64,000 nucleotides of DNA from Streptomyces griseoluteus (GCF_004784465.1 NZ_SRRU01000003.1:551938-615937); one strand, 5' to 3'. Numbered from the stretch's first letter, positions 43,318 through 53,110 are shown. The notes: generated from the sequence alone by a model not told the origin. Numbers and translations: made by a program.

Positions 43318-43848
43318 ATGTCCGGTTACAACGCCCCCTGGGCCACACGGGTGGTCGTCGGTGTGAGCGGTTCCCTGGGCAGCGTCACGGTCCTGCGCCG
43401 GGCCACCGCGCTCGCCCACCGGCTCGCCGCCGAGCTGTGGCCGGTGCTGGCCTGGACGCCGCCCGGCGGCGATCCGGCCGGCCGGCGCTCCCCCGTCGCC
43501 GACCCGCTGACCGAGGAATGGCAGCGGATGGCGGAACACCGCCTGACCTCCCTGCTCGACGACCTCTTCGGCGAGGAGGGCCCCGGCCTGCCGCTGCACG
43601 CGGTGATCGTGCGCGGCACTCCGGGCCCGGCGCTGCTGGCGGTCGCGGACCGCGAGGACGACCTGCTGGTGGTCGGCGCGGGCCGCCGGGGACTGCGCCG
43701 GGCCTTCTCCGGCCGGGTCTCCCGGCAGTGCCTCGCCCACGCCCGCTGCCCGGTGCTCGCGGTGCCGCCCTCCCCGCTGGAGTCCGACCTGACGGCCGTC
43801 CATCGCCGCAACACCTGGCACTGGCGCATGGACATCCGCGGCCTCTGA
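43318..43848 (+). CDS. Universal stress protein (UspA family)
   Basis: 176 residues, one Usp domain. TRVVVGVSGSLGSVTVLRRA opens it and LLVVGAGRRGLRRAFSGRVS carries the GxxGx9G(S/T) ATP-binding loop, though the spacing here is slightly irregular. CLAHARCPVLAVP closes the domain. The 20 extra C-terminal residues are basic and aromatic. GAGGAG serves the start; a GTG directly before this ATG is an alternative. It follows the DUF5999 gene by 184 bases. Confidence 0.88.
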   Translation: MSGYNAPWATRVVVGVSGSLGSVTVLRRATALAHRLAAELWPVLAWTPPGGDPAGRRSPVADPLTEEWQRMAEHRLTSLLDDLFGEEGPGLPLHAVIVRGTPGPALLAVADREDDLLVVGAGRRGLRRAFSGRVSRQCLAHARCPVLAVPPSPLESDLTAVHRRNTWHWRMDIRGL

Positions 43849-44196
43849 CCCCGTTCCCGCTGGGCTGCGGACCGCCCCCACGCGAGGCAGCATGGACAGG
43901 GTGCGGACGACCGCCCGACGATCTCGCCCGAGATGACGCTCGGTGTCCGCGCCCGGAGCCCCCGCAACCTCTTCCGGCGCCGCCCGCACACCGCGTCTCC
44001 CGTCCAGGCGGGCTCCGGGCCTTCACTTATCGGTGCGTCAGCAGCCCCCGTCGGCCCATTCTTAACGCAGGATTGACGCCTCCCCGCCCCGGAATCCATG
44101 GGGCGAGCGTCACTCTCCGCATACGCTGGTCCGGCTGTCCGCGCGACCGCAGGCAGTGACCGCAGGCAGCCGAGCCGCACCACCTGGAGCACGCCG
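43849..44196. other. 348-base intergenic region upstream of the APC permease
   Basis: No convincing gene. TTGACG at 44073-44078 resembles a -35 box and TACGCT near 44122 a -10 box, but their spacing is too long for one promoter. A 47-codon frame (43933-44076) without ribosome site is noted and rejected. GACCGCAGGCAGT is repeated in tandem at 44145 and 44158, 27 bases before the start codon. Confidence 0.4.
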
Positions 44197-46149
44197 ATGG
44201 CCACGACCGAGCACCCTCCCAGCCGTCTGCGCGGCTGGATGCTGCAGGGGCTCTCCGACATGGGCAAGCGGGGTGGCCTGACCGGTCCGCACGCCGAGCC
44301 GGAACCCCCGCACCGGGGCCAGCGCTGGTGGCGGGTGATGTGCCTGACCGGCGTCGACTACTTCTCCACCCTCGGCTACCAGCCCGGCATCGCCGCCCTC
44401 GCGGCCGGTCTGCTCTCCCCGTTGGCAACCATCGTGCTGGTCGTCGTCACCCTGGCGGGCGCCCTCCCGGTGTACCGGCGGGTGGCGCAGGAGAGCCCGC
44501 ACGGGCAGGGTTCCATCGCCATGCTGGAGCGGCTGCTGTCCTTCTGGAAGGGCAAGCTGTTCGTGCTGACCCTGCTGGGGTTCGCGGCCACCGACTTCCT
44601 GATCACCATCACCCTCTCCGCCGCCGACGCCTCCACCCACCTGGTGGAGAACCCGCATCTGACCGGCACGCTGGGCGGCCACCAGATGCTCATCACGCTG
44701 ATCCTGGTGGCGCTGCTCGGCGCGGTCTTCCTCAAGGGCTTCCTGGAGGCCATGGGCGTCGCGGTCGCCCTGGTCGGCATCTACCTCGGGCTCAACCTCG
44801 TGGTGGTGATCACTGGTCTGTGGCACGTGCTGACCGCCGAGCACGTGGTCACCGACTGGGCCAACGCACTGACCGTCCAGCACGGCAGCATCTTCGTGAT
44901 GATCGGCGTGGCCCTGATCGTCTTCCCCAAGCTCGCCCTCGGCCTGTCCGGCTTCGAGACCGGCGTCGCCGTGATGCCGCACGTCCAGGGCGACGCGGGC
45001 GACACCGAGGAACACCCGGCGGGCCGCATCCGGGACACCAAGAAGCTGCTCACCACCGCCGCCGTGATCATGAGCTGCTTCCTGATCACCACCAGCTTCA
45101 TCACCACGCTGCTCATCCCGGCCGCCGAGTTCAAGCCGGGCGGCCAGGCCAACGGCCGCGCCCTCGCCTTCCTCGCCCACGAGTACCTGGGCAACGCGTT
45201 CGGCACGGTCTACGACGTCTCGACCATCGCCATCCTGTGGTTCGCCGGCGCCTCCGCCATGGCCGGCCTGCTCAACCTGATGCCCCGCTACCTCCCCCGG
45301 TACGGCATGGCCCCGGACTGGGCCCGCGCGGTGCGCCCGATGGTCATCGTCTTCATCCTGATCGCCTTCCTGGTCACCTGGCTCTTCGACGCCAACGTGG
45401 ACAAACAGGGCGGCGCCTACGCCACCGGTGTGCTGGTGCTGATCAGCTCGGCCGCCATCGCGGTGACCATCGCCGCCCGGAAGGCCGGTCAGCGCGGCTG
45501 GACCATCGGCTTCGGCGTGATCTCCGCCGTGTTCCTGTACACCACGGTCGCCAACGTCATCGAGCGCCCGGACGGCGTGAAGATCGGCGCCTGCTTCATC
45601 GCGGGCATCATGCTGGTCTCCCTGCTGTCCCGGCTGGCCCGCTCCTTCGAGCTGCGGGTGACCAGCGTGGCGATGGACCCGATGGCGGAACGGTTCGTCC
45701 GGGACATGGCCAGCCGGAAGATCCGGTTCATCGCCAACGAGCCCGACAACCGTGACCGGGCCGAGTACCGCGACAAGATCGAGCAGATCCGTGCCGACAA
45801 CGACATGCCCGAGCAGGAGGACTTCGTCTTCGCCGAGGTCACGGTGGCCGATCCCTCTGAGTTCGAGACGTGTCTGACCGTGCGCGGCGAGGTCCTGCAC
45901 AACCGCTACCGGGTGCTGACCGTGGAGTCCTCCTCCATCCCCAACGCCCTCGCCGCCCTGCTGCTGCACGTACGTGACCTGACCGGGCGTACGCCGCACA
46001 TCTACTTCGAGTGGACCGAGGGCAATCCGTTCGCCAACTTCCTGCGCTTCTTCCTCTTCGGCCAGGGCGAGGTCGCCCCGGTCACCCGCGAGATACTGCG
46101 CGAGGCGGAGCCGGACCGGGCCCGCCGCCCCCGCGTGCACACCGGCTGA
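44197..46149 (+). CDS. APC-superfamily permease with a C-terminal cytoplasmic domain
   Basis: 650 residues. Twelve hydrophobic helices occupy about residues 50-495, beginning [19 protein letters not shown], which is the conserved first-helix substrate region of APC amino-acid/potassium carriers. The final 150 residues form a soluble domain ([20 protein letters not shown] ... [19 protein letters not shown]). Similar long APC proteins are labelled amino-acid transporters, and some relatives (KimA type) carry potassium under c-di-AMP control; substrate here is unproven. It is 348 bases after the universal stress gene. Confidence 0.88.
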   Translation: MATTEHPPSRLRGWMLQGLSDMGKRGGLTGPHAEPEPPHRGQRWWRVMCLTGVDYFSTLGYQPGIAALAAGLLSPLATIVLVVVTLAGALPVYRRVAQESPHGQGSIAMLERLLSFWKGKLFVLTLLGFAATDFLITITLSAADASTHLVENPHLTGTLGGHQMLITLILVALLGAVFLKGFLEAMGVAVALVGIYLGLNLVVVITGLWHVLTAEHVVTDWANALTVQHGSIFVMIGVALIVFPKLALGLSGFETGVAVMPHVQGDAGDTEEHPAGRIRDTKKLLTTAAVIMSCFLITTSFITTLLIPAAEFKPGGQANGRALAFLAHEYLGNAFGTVYDVSTIAILWFAGASAMAGLLNLMPRYLPRYGMAPDWARAVRPMVIVFILIAFLVTWLFDANVDKQGGAYATGVLVLISSAAIAVTIAARKAGQRGWTIGFGVISAVFLYTTVANVIERPDGVKIGACFIAGIMLVSLLSRLARSFELRVTSVAMDPMAERFVRDMASRKIRFIANEPDNRDRAEYRDKIEQIRADNDMPEQEDFVFAEVTVADPSEFETCLTVRGEVLHNRYRVLTVESSSIPNALAALLLHVRDLTGRTPHIYFEWTEGNPFANFLRFFLFGQGEVAPVTREILREAEPDRARRPRVHTG

Positions 46150-46207
46150 CACGCTGGCGCGTCCCGCCCGGAGCCCGCCCACATGCCTGGTCGCCCACCT
46201 CTCGATC

Positions 46208-46213
46208 TATGGT
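46208..46213 (+). promoter_or_regulatory. -10 box of a leaderless transcript
   Basis: TATGGT ends seven bases before the ATG at 46221. This spacing decides the start of the HTH-TOBE gene in favour of MQSYTIG over the in-frame ATG at 46209. Confidence 0.55.
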
Positions 46214-46220
46214 GACCAGC

Positions 46221-46619
46221 ATGCAGTCCTACACGATCGGCCAGGCAGCCCGGCTCCTCGGCGTGAGCCCCGACACCGCCCGCCGCTGGGCCGACGCCGG
46301 CCGGGTGGCCACTCACCGCGACGAGTCCGGGCGGCGTCTGATCGCCGGCCAGGACCTCGCCGCGTTCTCCGTCGAGCTGGCCCAGGCGGGCGGGGCGGCC
46401 GAGGAGGAGACCTCGGCCACCTCGGTGCGCAACGCGTTCCCCGGCATCGTCACCGCCATCAAGCTCGGCGACGTGGCCGCCCAGGTGGAGATCCAGGCGG
46501 GCCCGCACCGGTTGGTCTCGCTGCTGACCCGCGAGGCGGTCGAGGAACTCGGGCTGGAGGTCGGCATGGAGGCCACCGCGCGCGTGAAGTCGACCAACGT
46601 GCACGTCGACCGCTTCTGA
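46221..46619 (+). CDS. HTH-TOBE molybdate-binding regulator
   Basis: 132 residues. A MerR/excisionase-type helix-turn-helix (YTIGQAARLLGVSPDTARRWADAG) is joined to a single Mop/TOBE domain (NAFPGIVTAIKLGDVAAQVE ... ARVKSTNVHVDRF). This is the usual actinobacterial replacement for ModE. The TOBE part should bind molybdate as a multimer. The modABC operon starts 203 bases downstream in the same direction, and two copies of CCGCATWTGCCAG in that gap are good candidate sites for it. Confidence 0.9.
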   Translation: MQSYTIGQAARLLGVSPDTARRWADAGRVATHRDESGRRLIAGQDLAAFSVELAQAGGAAEEETSATSVRNAFPGIVTAIKLGDVAAQVEIQAGPHRLVSLLTREAVEELGLEVGMEATARVKSTNVHVDRF

Positions 46620-46668
46620 GCGGCCCCGGAAGCGGGCCGGGGCCACCTGGCTGCCGGTGATCACTCAA

Positions 46669-46743
46669 CCGCATATGCCAGCCCCGAGCAACAACTTCAC
46701 AGCGCATGCGAAGTGATATCAGCCTTACGTCTGGCAAATGCGG
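46669..46743. promoter_or_regulatory. Candidate molybdate operator: two inverted 13-base sites
   Basis: CCGCATATGCCAG (46669-46681) and CTGGCAAATGCGG (46731-46743) are inverted copies with one mismatch, centres 62 bases apart, about six helical turns. Between them CGCATGCG (46703-46710) is another dyad. They lie 80-150 bases before modA, where the HTH-TOBE regulator could form a loop. Confidence 0.6.
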
Positions 46744-46821
46744 CAGTATCATCGACCTCGCGGCCGGTCTCCGCCCCCTTGGGCGCGAGTGTTGTTCCGC
46801 CGAGACGAGGAGTAGAAGACC

Positions 46822-47646
46822 GTGATGACCCGTACCGCACGCCGGACCCGCCGGATGCTGCCGCCGGCCGGTGTGGGAGTCGCCGCCCTGCTGGCCCTCA
46901 GCGCCTGCTCCCACTCCGACGGGGCCACGCCCGCCAAGGCCGACAGCTCCCGTTCCGCCGCCCCCGGGCTGTCCGGCACGGTCACCGTGTTCGCGGCCGC
47001 CTCCCTGAAGGAGAGCTTCACGACGCTGGGCGAGCAGTTCGAGCAGCAGCACCCCGGCACCAAGGTCGCCTTCAACTTCGGCGGCAGCGACACCCTGGCC
47101 GCCAGCATCACCAGCGGCGCCCCGGCGGACGTGTTCGCCGCCGCCAGCCCGAAGACCATGTCGGTCGTTACCGACAGGACGGACACGACGAGCGCCCCGT
47201 CGATCTTCGCCCGCAACCAGCTCGAGATCGCCACTCTGCCGGGCAACCCCGGCAAGGTGTCCTCACTGAAGGACCTCACCGACCCCGGGCTCAAGGTCGT
47301 CCTCTGCGACAGGACCGTGCCGTGCGGCGCGGCCGCGCAGAAGGTGCTCGACACCGGCGGCGTCAAGGTCACCCCGGTCTCCTACGAGCAGGACGTCAAG
47401 GCCGCCCTGAACAAGGTGGAGCTGAAGGAGGCCGACGCGTCCCTGGTCTACAGGACCGACGTGAAGTCCGCCGGCGGCAAGGTCCGGGGCGTGGAGTTCC
47501 CCGAGTCCAAGGACGCGATCAACGACTATCCGATCGCCCCGCTGAAGAGCTCGAAGAACGCCGACGCGGCCGCCGCCTTCATCGCCCTGGTCAAGTCCCC
47601 CGACGGCCAGAAGGTGCTGAGCCGGGCCGGCTTCCTCAAGCCGTGA
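46822..47646 (+). CDS. modA: Molybdate-binding lipoprotein ModA
   Basis: 274 residues. The lipobox LSAC (C29) follows a basic, hydrophobic signal. The binding fold begins TVTVFAAASLKESFTTL, with the molybdate ligands expected from AAASL and from SGAPADVFAAAS (near residue 93); SLVYRTDV is the last conserved block. It captures molybdate outside the membrane for ModBC. GAGGAG stands 12 bases before GTG-ATG; either codon could start. The stop overlaps the modB start (GTGA). Confidence 0.95.
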   Translation: MMTRTARRTRRMLPPAGVGVAALLALSACSHSDGATPAKADSSRSAAPGLSGTVTVFAAASLKESFTTLGEQFEQQHPGTKVAFNFGGSDTLAASITSGAPADVFAAASPKTMSVVTDRTDTTSAPSIFARNQLEIATLPGNPGKVSSLKDLTDPGLKVVLCDRTVPCGAAAQKVLDTGGVKVTPVSYEQDVKAALNKVELKEADASLVYRTDVKSAGGKVRGVEFPESKDAINDYPIAPLKSSKNADAAAAFIALVKSPDGQKVLSRAGFLKP

Positions 47647-48497
47647 CCGGGCCGAAGCAGCCGGTAGCGGCCCGTCCCGGCGGAGGCGGACCGCGGCGCC
47701 CGCGTGTCCGTGCCGTCCGCCGGGGCGTGCCGGTACCGCTGCTGGTGCCGGGCCTGCTCGCCCTGGCGTTCCTGCTGGTTCCGCTGCTCGCCCTGCTGGT
47801 CCGCGCCCCCTGGCGCAGCCTGCCGTCCCAGCTCACCAGCACCGAGGTGTGGCAGGCGCTCCAGCTCTCCCTGATCAGCGCGACCGCCGCGACCGCCGTC
47901 GCCCTGGTGCTCGGCGTGCCGCTGGCCTGGCTGCTGGCCCGCGCCGAGTTCCCCGGCCGCGGTCTGGTGCGGGCGCTCGTGACGCTGCCGCTGGTGCTGC
48001 CCCCGGTCGTGGGCGGTGTCGCGCTGCTGCTCGCGCTCGGCCGCAACGGCGTCGTCGGCCAGTGGCTGGACGCCTGGTTCGGCATCACCCTGCCGTTCAC
48101 CACCGCCGGTGTGGTGATCGCGGAGGCGTTCGTCGCCATGCCGTTCCTCGTCATCAGCGTGGAGGGCACCCTGCGGGCGGCCGACCCGCGCTACGAGGAG
48201 GCGGCCACCACGCTCGGCGCGTCCCGGTTCACCGCGTTCCGCCGGGTCACCCTGCCGCTGATCGCGCCGGGCATCGCGGCCGGTGCCGTGCTGGCGTGGG
48301 CCCGTGCGCTCGGTGAGTTCGGGGCCACGATCACCTTCGCGGGCAACTTCCCCGGCCGTACCCAGACCATGCCGCTCGCGGTCTACCTCGCTCTCCAGAA
48401 CGACCCGGAGGCCGCCATCGCCCTCAGCCTGATCCTGCTGGCCGTGTCCATCGCGGTGCTCGCGGGCCTGCGGGACCGGTGGATGACGGGAGCGTGA
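47643..48497 (+). CDS. modB: Molybdate ABC permease ModB
   Basis: 284 residues with about five or six membrane helices after a basic N-terminus of about 30 residues. The EAA loop that docks the ATPase reads EEAATTLGASRFTAFRRV. GTG overlaps the modA stop by four bases, which implies coupled translation. Together with ModA and ModC it imports molybdate for molybdopterin enzymes. Confidence 0.95.
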   Translation: MTGPKQPVAARPGGGGPRRPRVRAVRRGVPVPLLVPGLLALAFLLVPLLALLVRAPWRSLPSQLTSTEVWQALQLSLISATAATAVALVLGVPLAWLLARAEFPGRGLVRALVTLPLVLPPVVGGVALLLALGRNGVVGQWLDAWFGITLPFTTAGVVIAEAFVAMPFLVISVEGTLRAADPRYEEAATTLGASRFTAFRRVTLPLIAPGIAAGAVLAWARALGEFGATITFAGNFPGRTQTMPLAVYLALQNDPEAAIALSLILLAVSIAVLAGLRDRWMTGA

Positions 48498-48556
48498 CGG
48501 TGCCGCGAGGATGGAGGACAGCGACCACGCCGGCGCCGACGGAGGACGACCGCCCC

Positions 48557-49642
48557 ATGACCGACATCGACGCGCCTCCCGCCCTGCTCGGGGCGGCGGA
48601 CGAACAGGGCCTCGACGCCCGTCTCGTGGTCGACCGGGGCACCTTCCGGCTGGACGTGTCCCTGCGGGCGGCCCCGGGTGACGTGGTCGCGCTGCTCGGA
48701 CCGAACGGCGCGGGCAAGACCACCGCGCTGCGCGCCCTGGCGGGCCTCGTCCCGCTCTCCGAGGGGCATCTGCGGCTGGACGGCACCGCGCTGGAGCGCA
48801 TTCCGCCGGAGAAGCGTCCGGTCGGCGTGGTCTTCCAGGACTACCTGCTCTTCCCGCACCTGACCGCGCTGGACAACGTGGCCTTCGGGCCGCGCTGCCA
48901 CGGCACCGGCAAGGCCGAGGCCCGCGCGCAGGCCGCCACCTGGCTGGGGCGTATGGGCCTGGCCGACCACGCGGGCGCCAAGCCCCGCCGTCTCTCCGGC
49001 GGTCAGGCCCAGCGGGTCGCGCTGGCCAGGGCACTGGCGACCCGGCCCCGGCTGCTGCTCCTGGACGAGCCGCTCGCCGCGCTGGACGCCCGCACCCGTC
49101 TGGAGGTCCGCTCGCAGTTGCGGCGGCATCTGGCGGAGTTCGAGGCGGTCGCCGTACTGGTGACGCACGATCCGCTGGACGCCATGGTGCTCGCGGACCG
49201 GCTGGTGGTGGTCGAGCACGGCCGAGTGGTGCAGGAGGGCACGCCCACCGAGATCGCCCGGCACCCCCGTACCGACTACATCGCGCAGCTGGTCGGCCTC
49301 AACCTCTACCGGGGCGAGGCCGACGGGCACGCGGTACGGCTGGAGGGCGGTCCGTCGATCACCACCACCGAGGATCTGACCGGGCCGGTGTTCGTCGCGT
49401 TCCCGCCGGTGGCCGTCACCCTGTTCCGGGACCGGCCGACCGGGGTGAGCGCCCGCAACCTGTGGCACTGCGAGGTGGCCGGCCTGGAGACGCACGGCGA
49501 TCAGATCCGCGCCGACCTGACCGGGGAGATCCGGCTGGCCGCCGACCTCACCACCGCGGCCGCCGCCGAGCTGGACCTGCACACCGGTGCGCCGGTCTGG
49601 GCGACCGTCAAAGCGACGCAGACCCACGCCTACCCGGCATAG
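48557..49642 (+). CDS. modC: Molybdate ABC ATPase ModC
   Basis: 361 residues. Walker A GPNGAGKTT (48-56), Q-loop FQDYLLFP, signature LSGGQ (146-150) and Walker B LLLLDEP are intact. A C-terminal TOBE domain (from about residue 285) may sense molybdate. Two starts are possible: this ATG with GGAGGA ten bases upstream, or the GTG at 48494, which overlaps the modB stop as GTGA and adds 21 residues. The overlap rule in this operon favours the GTG; the family's length favours the ATG. Confidence 0.93.
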   Translation: MTDIDAPPALLGAADEQGLDARLVVDRGTFRLDVSLRAAPGDVVALLGPNGAGKTTALRALAGLVPLSEGHLRLDGTALERIPPEKRPVGVVFQDYLLFPHLTALDNVAFGPRCHGTGKAEARAQAATWLGRMGLADHAGAKPRRLSGGQAQRVALARALATRPRLLLLDEPLAALDARTRLEVRSQLRRHLAEFEAVAVLVTHDPLDAMVLADRLVVVEHGRVVQEGTPTEIARHPRTDYIAQLVGLNLYRGEADGHAVRLEGGPSITTTEDLTGPVFVAFPPVAVTLFRDRPTGVSARNLWHCEVAGLETHGDQIRADLTGEIRLAADLTTAAAAELDLHTGAPVWATVKATQTHAYPA

Positions 49643-49675
49643 GCCGCTCGGCCACTGCGGTGCGGCCTCATCAGC

Positions 49676-49846
49676 ATGAGCATCCGCGACCAGCTTCCCG
49701 GCACCGTCACGGCGGTCCACCCGGCGACGTCATGGCGATTCGTCAGGATCCGGCCGGCCGGCGGTCAGCAGTTGACCGCTGTGGACAGCGCGTCCACGGC
49801 CGTGGTTATCCGGGTCATGATCCGGCCGGTCAGCTCGCGCTCGTAG
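49676..49846 (+). pseudogene. Decayed Mop/molbindin (TOBE) gene
   Basis: The frame begins MSIRDQLPGTVTAVHP, the typical start of small molbindins (MSIRNQLPGTV). In this frame it then reads ATSWRFVR, but one base away the text becomes PGDVMAIR, close to the expected GEVMATVRV. So a single-base shift breaks the domain, and the following GGQQLTAV is followed by unrecognisable sequence to a stop. It follows modC by 34 bases in the same direction, the usual place for a molybdate-storage gene. Confidence is limited because the domain is short. Confidence 0.45.
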
Positions 49847-49913
49847 TCCGCGGCCGTCACCGCAGAGGTCGCCCCGTCCGCGGTGTCCCCGGCCACGGCC
49901 CGGGCGGAACGGG

Positions 49914-49949
49914 GAAGGCCCCCCGCCCGAACCTGGGCAGGGGGCCTTC
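49914..49949. terminator. Bidirectional terminator between modC/Mop and gcvP
   Basis: GAAGGCCCCCCGCCC (49914-49928) pairs with GGGCAGGGGGCCTTC (49935-49949) with one or two mismatches and a six-base loop. TTCTT follows on the plus side. It lies 14 bases beyond the gcvP stop. Confidence 0.8.
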
Positions 49950-49962
49950 TTCACGCGCGCGC

Positions 49963-52848
49963 TCAGTCCTCGTAGGCGTCCAGCGGCGGGCAGGAGCAGA
50001 CCAGGTTGCGGTCGCCGAACGCCTGGTCGATCCGGCGGACCGGCGGCCAGTACTTGTCGGCGGCCGAGACCCCGGCCGGGAAGACGGCCTCCTCGCGGCT
50101 GTACGCGTGCGTCCACTCGCCGCCCAGCGCGGCCGCGGTGTGCGGGGCGCCGCGCAGCGGGTTGTCCTCGGCGGGCCAGACACCGGAGGCGACCTTCTCG
50201 ATCTCCGTGCGGATGGCGATCATCGCGTCGCAGAACCGGTCCAGCTCGCCCAGGTCCTCGGACTCGGTCGGCTCGATCATCAGCGTGCCGGCCACCGGGA
50301 AGGACATGGTGGGCGCGTGGAAGCCGTAGTCGATCAGGCGCTTGGCCACGTCGTCCACACTGACGCCGGTCGCCTTGGTCAGGGGGCGCAGGTCGATGAT
50401 GCACTCGTGCGCGACCAGGCCGCCGGGGCCGGTGTAGAGCACCGGGAAGTGCGGCTCCAGGCGCTTGGCGATGTAGTTGGCGGAGAGCACCGCCACCTGG
50501 GTGGCGCGCTTGAGGCCCTCGCCGCCCATCAGGCGGACGTACGCCCAGGAGATCGGCAGGATGCCCGCGCTGCCCCAGGGCGCCGCCGAGATCGGGCCGA
50601 CGCCCGTCTCGGGACCCGCCGCGGGCTGCATCGGGTGGTTGGGCAGGTACGGCGCCAGGTGGGCGCGGACCGCGACCGGGCCGACGCCGGGGCCGCCGCC
50701 GCCGTGCGGGATGCAGAACGTCTTGTGCAGGTTCAGGTGGGAGACGTCGCCGCCGAAGTGGCCCGGCTTGGCGAGGCCGACCAGGGCGTTGAGGTTGGCG
50801 CCGTCCACGTACACCTGGCCGCCCGCGTCGTGCACCCGGGCGCAGATGTCGGCGACGTGCTCCTCGAAGACGCCGTGCGTCGACGGGTAGGTGATCATCA
50901 GCACGGACAGCTCGTCGCGGTGCTGCTCGATCTTGGCGCGCAGGTCGTCGACGTCGATCTCGCCGTCCCCGGCGGTCTTCACGACGACGACCTTCATCCC
51001 GGCCATCACGGCGCTCGCCGCGTTGGTGCCGTGCGCGGAGGACGGGATGAGGCAGACGGTGCGCTGCGCGTCGCCGTTGGCCCGGTGGTAGGCGCGTACG
51101 GCGAGCAGTCCGGCCAGCTCGCCCTGGGAACCGGCGTTGGGCTGGAGGGAGACCTTGTCGTACCCGGTGACCTCGGCGAGCCGGTCCTCCAGCTCGCGGA
51201 TGAGGGTGAGGTAGCCCTCGGCCTGCTCGGCGGGGGCGAAGGGGTGCAGCGCGCCGAACTCGGGCCAGGTGACCGGCTCCATCTCGGTGGTCGCGTTCAG
51301 CTTCATGGTGCAGGAGCCGAGCGGGATCATGCCCCGGTCGAGCGCGTAGTCGCGGTCGGACAGCTTGCGCAGGTAGCGCAGCATGGCCGTCTCGGAGCGG
51401 TGCTCGCGGAAAACCGGGTGGGTGAGGTAGTCGTCGGTGCGCAGCAGCGTCTCGGGCAGCGTGTCCTCGGCCGCCGTGTCGAGCGCCTCGATGTCGCCCT
51501 CGACGCCGAAGGCGGCGAAGACGGCCTCGAGCTGAGCCCGGTTGGTGGTCTCGTCGCAGGCCAGGGAGACGTGGTCGGCGTCGACGAGGCGCAGGTTGAC
51601 CCCGCCCTCGCGGGCGGCGGCGACGACCTCGGCGGCCCCGCCGGGCACGCGCGCGGTGAGGGTGTCGAAGTAGGCGCCGTGCACGATCTCGACACCGCCG
51701 GCGCCCAGTCCCCCCGCGAGGATCGTGGCGTAGCGGTGGGTGCGGCGGGCGATGGTCCGCAGCCCGTCGGGGCCGTGGTAGACGGCGTACATGCCGGCCA
51801 TGACGGCGAGCAGCACCTGGGCGGTGCAGATGTTGCTGGTGGCCTTCTCGCGCCGGATGTGCTGCTCACGGGTCTGGAGCGCGAGGCGGTAGGCACGGTG
51901 CCCGTCGGCGTCGACGGACACGCCGACCAGGCGGCCGGGCAGGCTGCGGGCGAACTTCTCGTGCACGGCCATGTAACCGGCGTGCGGTCCGCCGAAGCCC
52001 ATCGGGACGCCGAAGCGCTGGGTGGTGCCGATGGCGATGTCCGCGCCCAGCTCACCGGGCGAGGTGAGCAGGGTGAGCGCCAGCAGGTCGGCGGCGACGG
52101 TGACGAGCGCGCCCAGCCCGTGCGCCTGCTCGATCACCGGCTTCAGGTCGCGAACGGCACCGGAGGCGCCCGGGTACTGGAGCAGGACGCCGGTGATGTC
52201 GCGGGCGGCGATGTCGGCCGGGATGCCCTCGCTCAGGTCGGCGACGACGACCTCGACCCCGGCCGGCTCGGCGCGGGTCTCGATGACGGCGATGGTCTGC
52301 GGCAGGGTGTCCGCGTCGACCAGGAAGAGGCCCTTCTTGTTCCTGCCCATGCGCCGGGAGAGCGCCATCGCCTCGGCGGCGGCGGTGCCCTCGTCCAGCA
52401 GGGAGGCACCGGAGGTGGGCAGCCCGGTGAGGTCCGCGACCATCGTCTGGAAGTTCAGCAGGGCCTCCAGCCGGCCCTGGGAGATCTCCGGCTGGTACGG
52501 CGTGTAGGCCGTGTACCAGGCGGGGTTCTCCATGACGTTGCGCAGGATGACCGGCGGGGTGAAGGTGCCGTAGTAGCCCAGGCCGATCATGGAGCCGAGG
52601 ACCTGGTTGTGGTCGGCGAGACCGCGCAGCTCGGCGATCACCTCGGCCTCGGTGCGGGCACCGGGCAGGTCGAGCGCGTCGGCGTTCTTGATCACGTCCG
52701 GCACCGCGGCGGCGGTCAGCTCGTCGAGGGAGCCGTAGCCGACCTGCGCGAGCATCTTGGCCCGCGCCTCCTGGTCGGGCCCGATGTGGCGCTGCTCGAA
52801 GGGGATGCCCGCTTCGAGCTCGGCGAGCGGAATGCGAGGGGCGGTCAT
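49963..52848 (-). CDS. gcvP: Glycine dehydrogenase (decarboxylating), P-protein
   Basis: 961 residues, the long fused form. The PLP lysine is K709 in [23 protein letters not shown] at the N-terminus and [13 protein letters not shown] in the second half are family hallmarks. It decarboxylates glycine and passes the aminomethyl group to the H-protein lipoyl arm. gcvT and gcvH are not adjacent. AGGAGG precedes the ATG. Expression is controlled by a tandem glycine riboswitch just upstream, so the enzyme is made when glycine is abundant. Confidence 0.97.
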   Translation of the reverse strand: MTAPRIPLAELEAGIPFEQRHIGPDQEARAKMLAQVGYGSLDELTAAAVPDVIKNADALDLPGARTEAEVIAELRGLADHNQVLGSMIGLGYYGTFTPPVILRNVMENPAWYTAYTPYQPEISQGRLEALLNFQTMVADLTGLPTSGASLLDEGTAAAEAMALSRRMGRNKKGLFLVDADTLPQTIAVIETRAEPAGVEVVVADLSEGIPADIAARDITGVLLQYPGASGAVRDLKPVIEQAHGLGALVTVAADLLALTLLTSPGELGADIAIGTTQRFGVPMGFGGPHAGYMAVHEKFARSLPGRLVGVSVDADGHRAYRLALQTREQHIRREKATSNICTAQVLLAVMAGMYAVYHGPDGLRTIARRTHRYATILAGGLGAGGVEIVHGAYFDTLTARVPGGAAEVVAAAREGGVNLRLVDADHVSLACDETTNRAQLEAVFAAFGVEGDIEALDTAAEDTLPETLLRTDDYLTHPVFREHRSETAMLRYLRKLSDRDYALDRGMIPLGSCTMKLNATTEMEPVTWPEFGALHPFAPAEQAEGYLTLIRELEDRLAEVTGYDKVSLQPNAGSQGELAGLLAVRAYHRANGDAQRTVCLIPSSAHGTNAASAVMAGMKVVVVKTAGDGEIDVDDLRAKIEQHRDELSVLMITYPSTHGVFEEHVADICARVHDAGGQVYVDGANLNALVGLAKPGHFGGDVSHLNLHKTFCIPHGGGGPGVGPVAVRAHLAPYLPNHPMQPAAGPETGVGPISAAPWGSAGILPISWAYVRLMGGEGLKRATQVAVLSANYIAKRLEPHFPVLYTGPGGLVAHECIIDLRPLTKATGVSVDDVAKRLIDYGFHAPTMSFPVAGTLMIEPTESEDLGELDRFCDAMIAIRTEIEKVASGVWPAEDNPLRGAPHTAAALGGEWTHAYSREEAVFPAGVSAADKYWPPVRRIDQAFGDRNLVCSCPPLDAYED

Positions 52849-52882
52849 GTGCGGAGGCCTCCTGGTCTGACGCGACCTGCGA

Positions 52883-52905
52883 GGGGCACCACGGCTCGGG
52901 TGCCC
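52883..52905 (-). promoter_or_regulatory. Hairpin in the glycine-riboswitch expression platform
   Basis: On the minus strand GGGCACC and GGTGCCC pair around an eight-base loop, between the second aptamer and the gcvP ribosome site. It may act as terminator or ribosome-site sequestrator; which one cannot be told by eye. Confidence 0.45.
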
Positions 52906-52911
52906 ACCGGC

Positions 52912-53110
52912 CTCCCCCTCTGTCATCTCGTACCTGAGAGCTTCACCGGGGGCCAGCGGACCCCGGCTTGCACCGTCGGTGAGGGCGGGAGCCACGGCGC
53001 CCGCCCTGCTTTCCAGAGTGACCTCGTCCGTGCGGTACGGGGGCCTGAGAGATTCCGGGGAGGAGTTGCTCCTTCGGCGCCTCCGAATGACTCGGAGGAC
53101 TCTCCCGCAC
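52912..53110 (-). ncRNA. Tandem glycine riboswitch
   Basis: Two glycine aptamers lie in the gcvP leader. The 5' one (about 53030-53110) begins GCGGGAGAG and includes GCCGAAGGAGCAACTCC and CTCTCAGGC. The 3' one (about 52912-53020) has CACCGACGGTGCAAGCC, CCGGTGAAGCTCTCAGGTA and the closing GACAGAGGGGGA. The GGAGAG / CGAAGGAGCAA / CTCTCAGG sequence series is diagnostic. Glycine binding in such riboswitches turns on genes for the glycine cleavage system. Confidence 0.93.

Noticed and set aside
43933..44076. A 47-codon frame MTLGVRARSPRN upstream of the APC permease
   Set aside because: No ribosome site or leaderless box; Arg/Pro/Ser composition is typical of shadow frames.
49765..49896. A 43-codon minus-strand frame ending in ALSTAVNC next to the gcvP terminator
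   Set aside because: It is antisense to the decayed Mop gene and has no promoter or ribosome site; kept only as a weak possibility.
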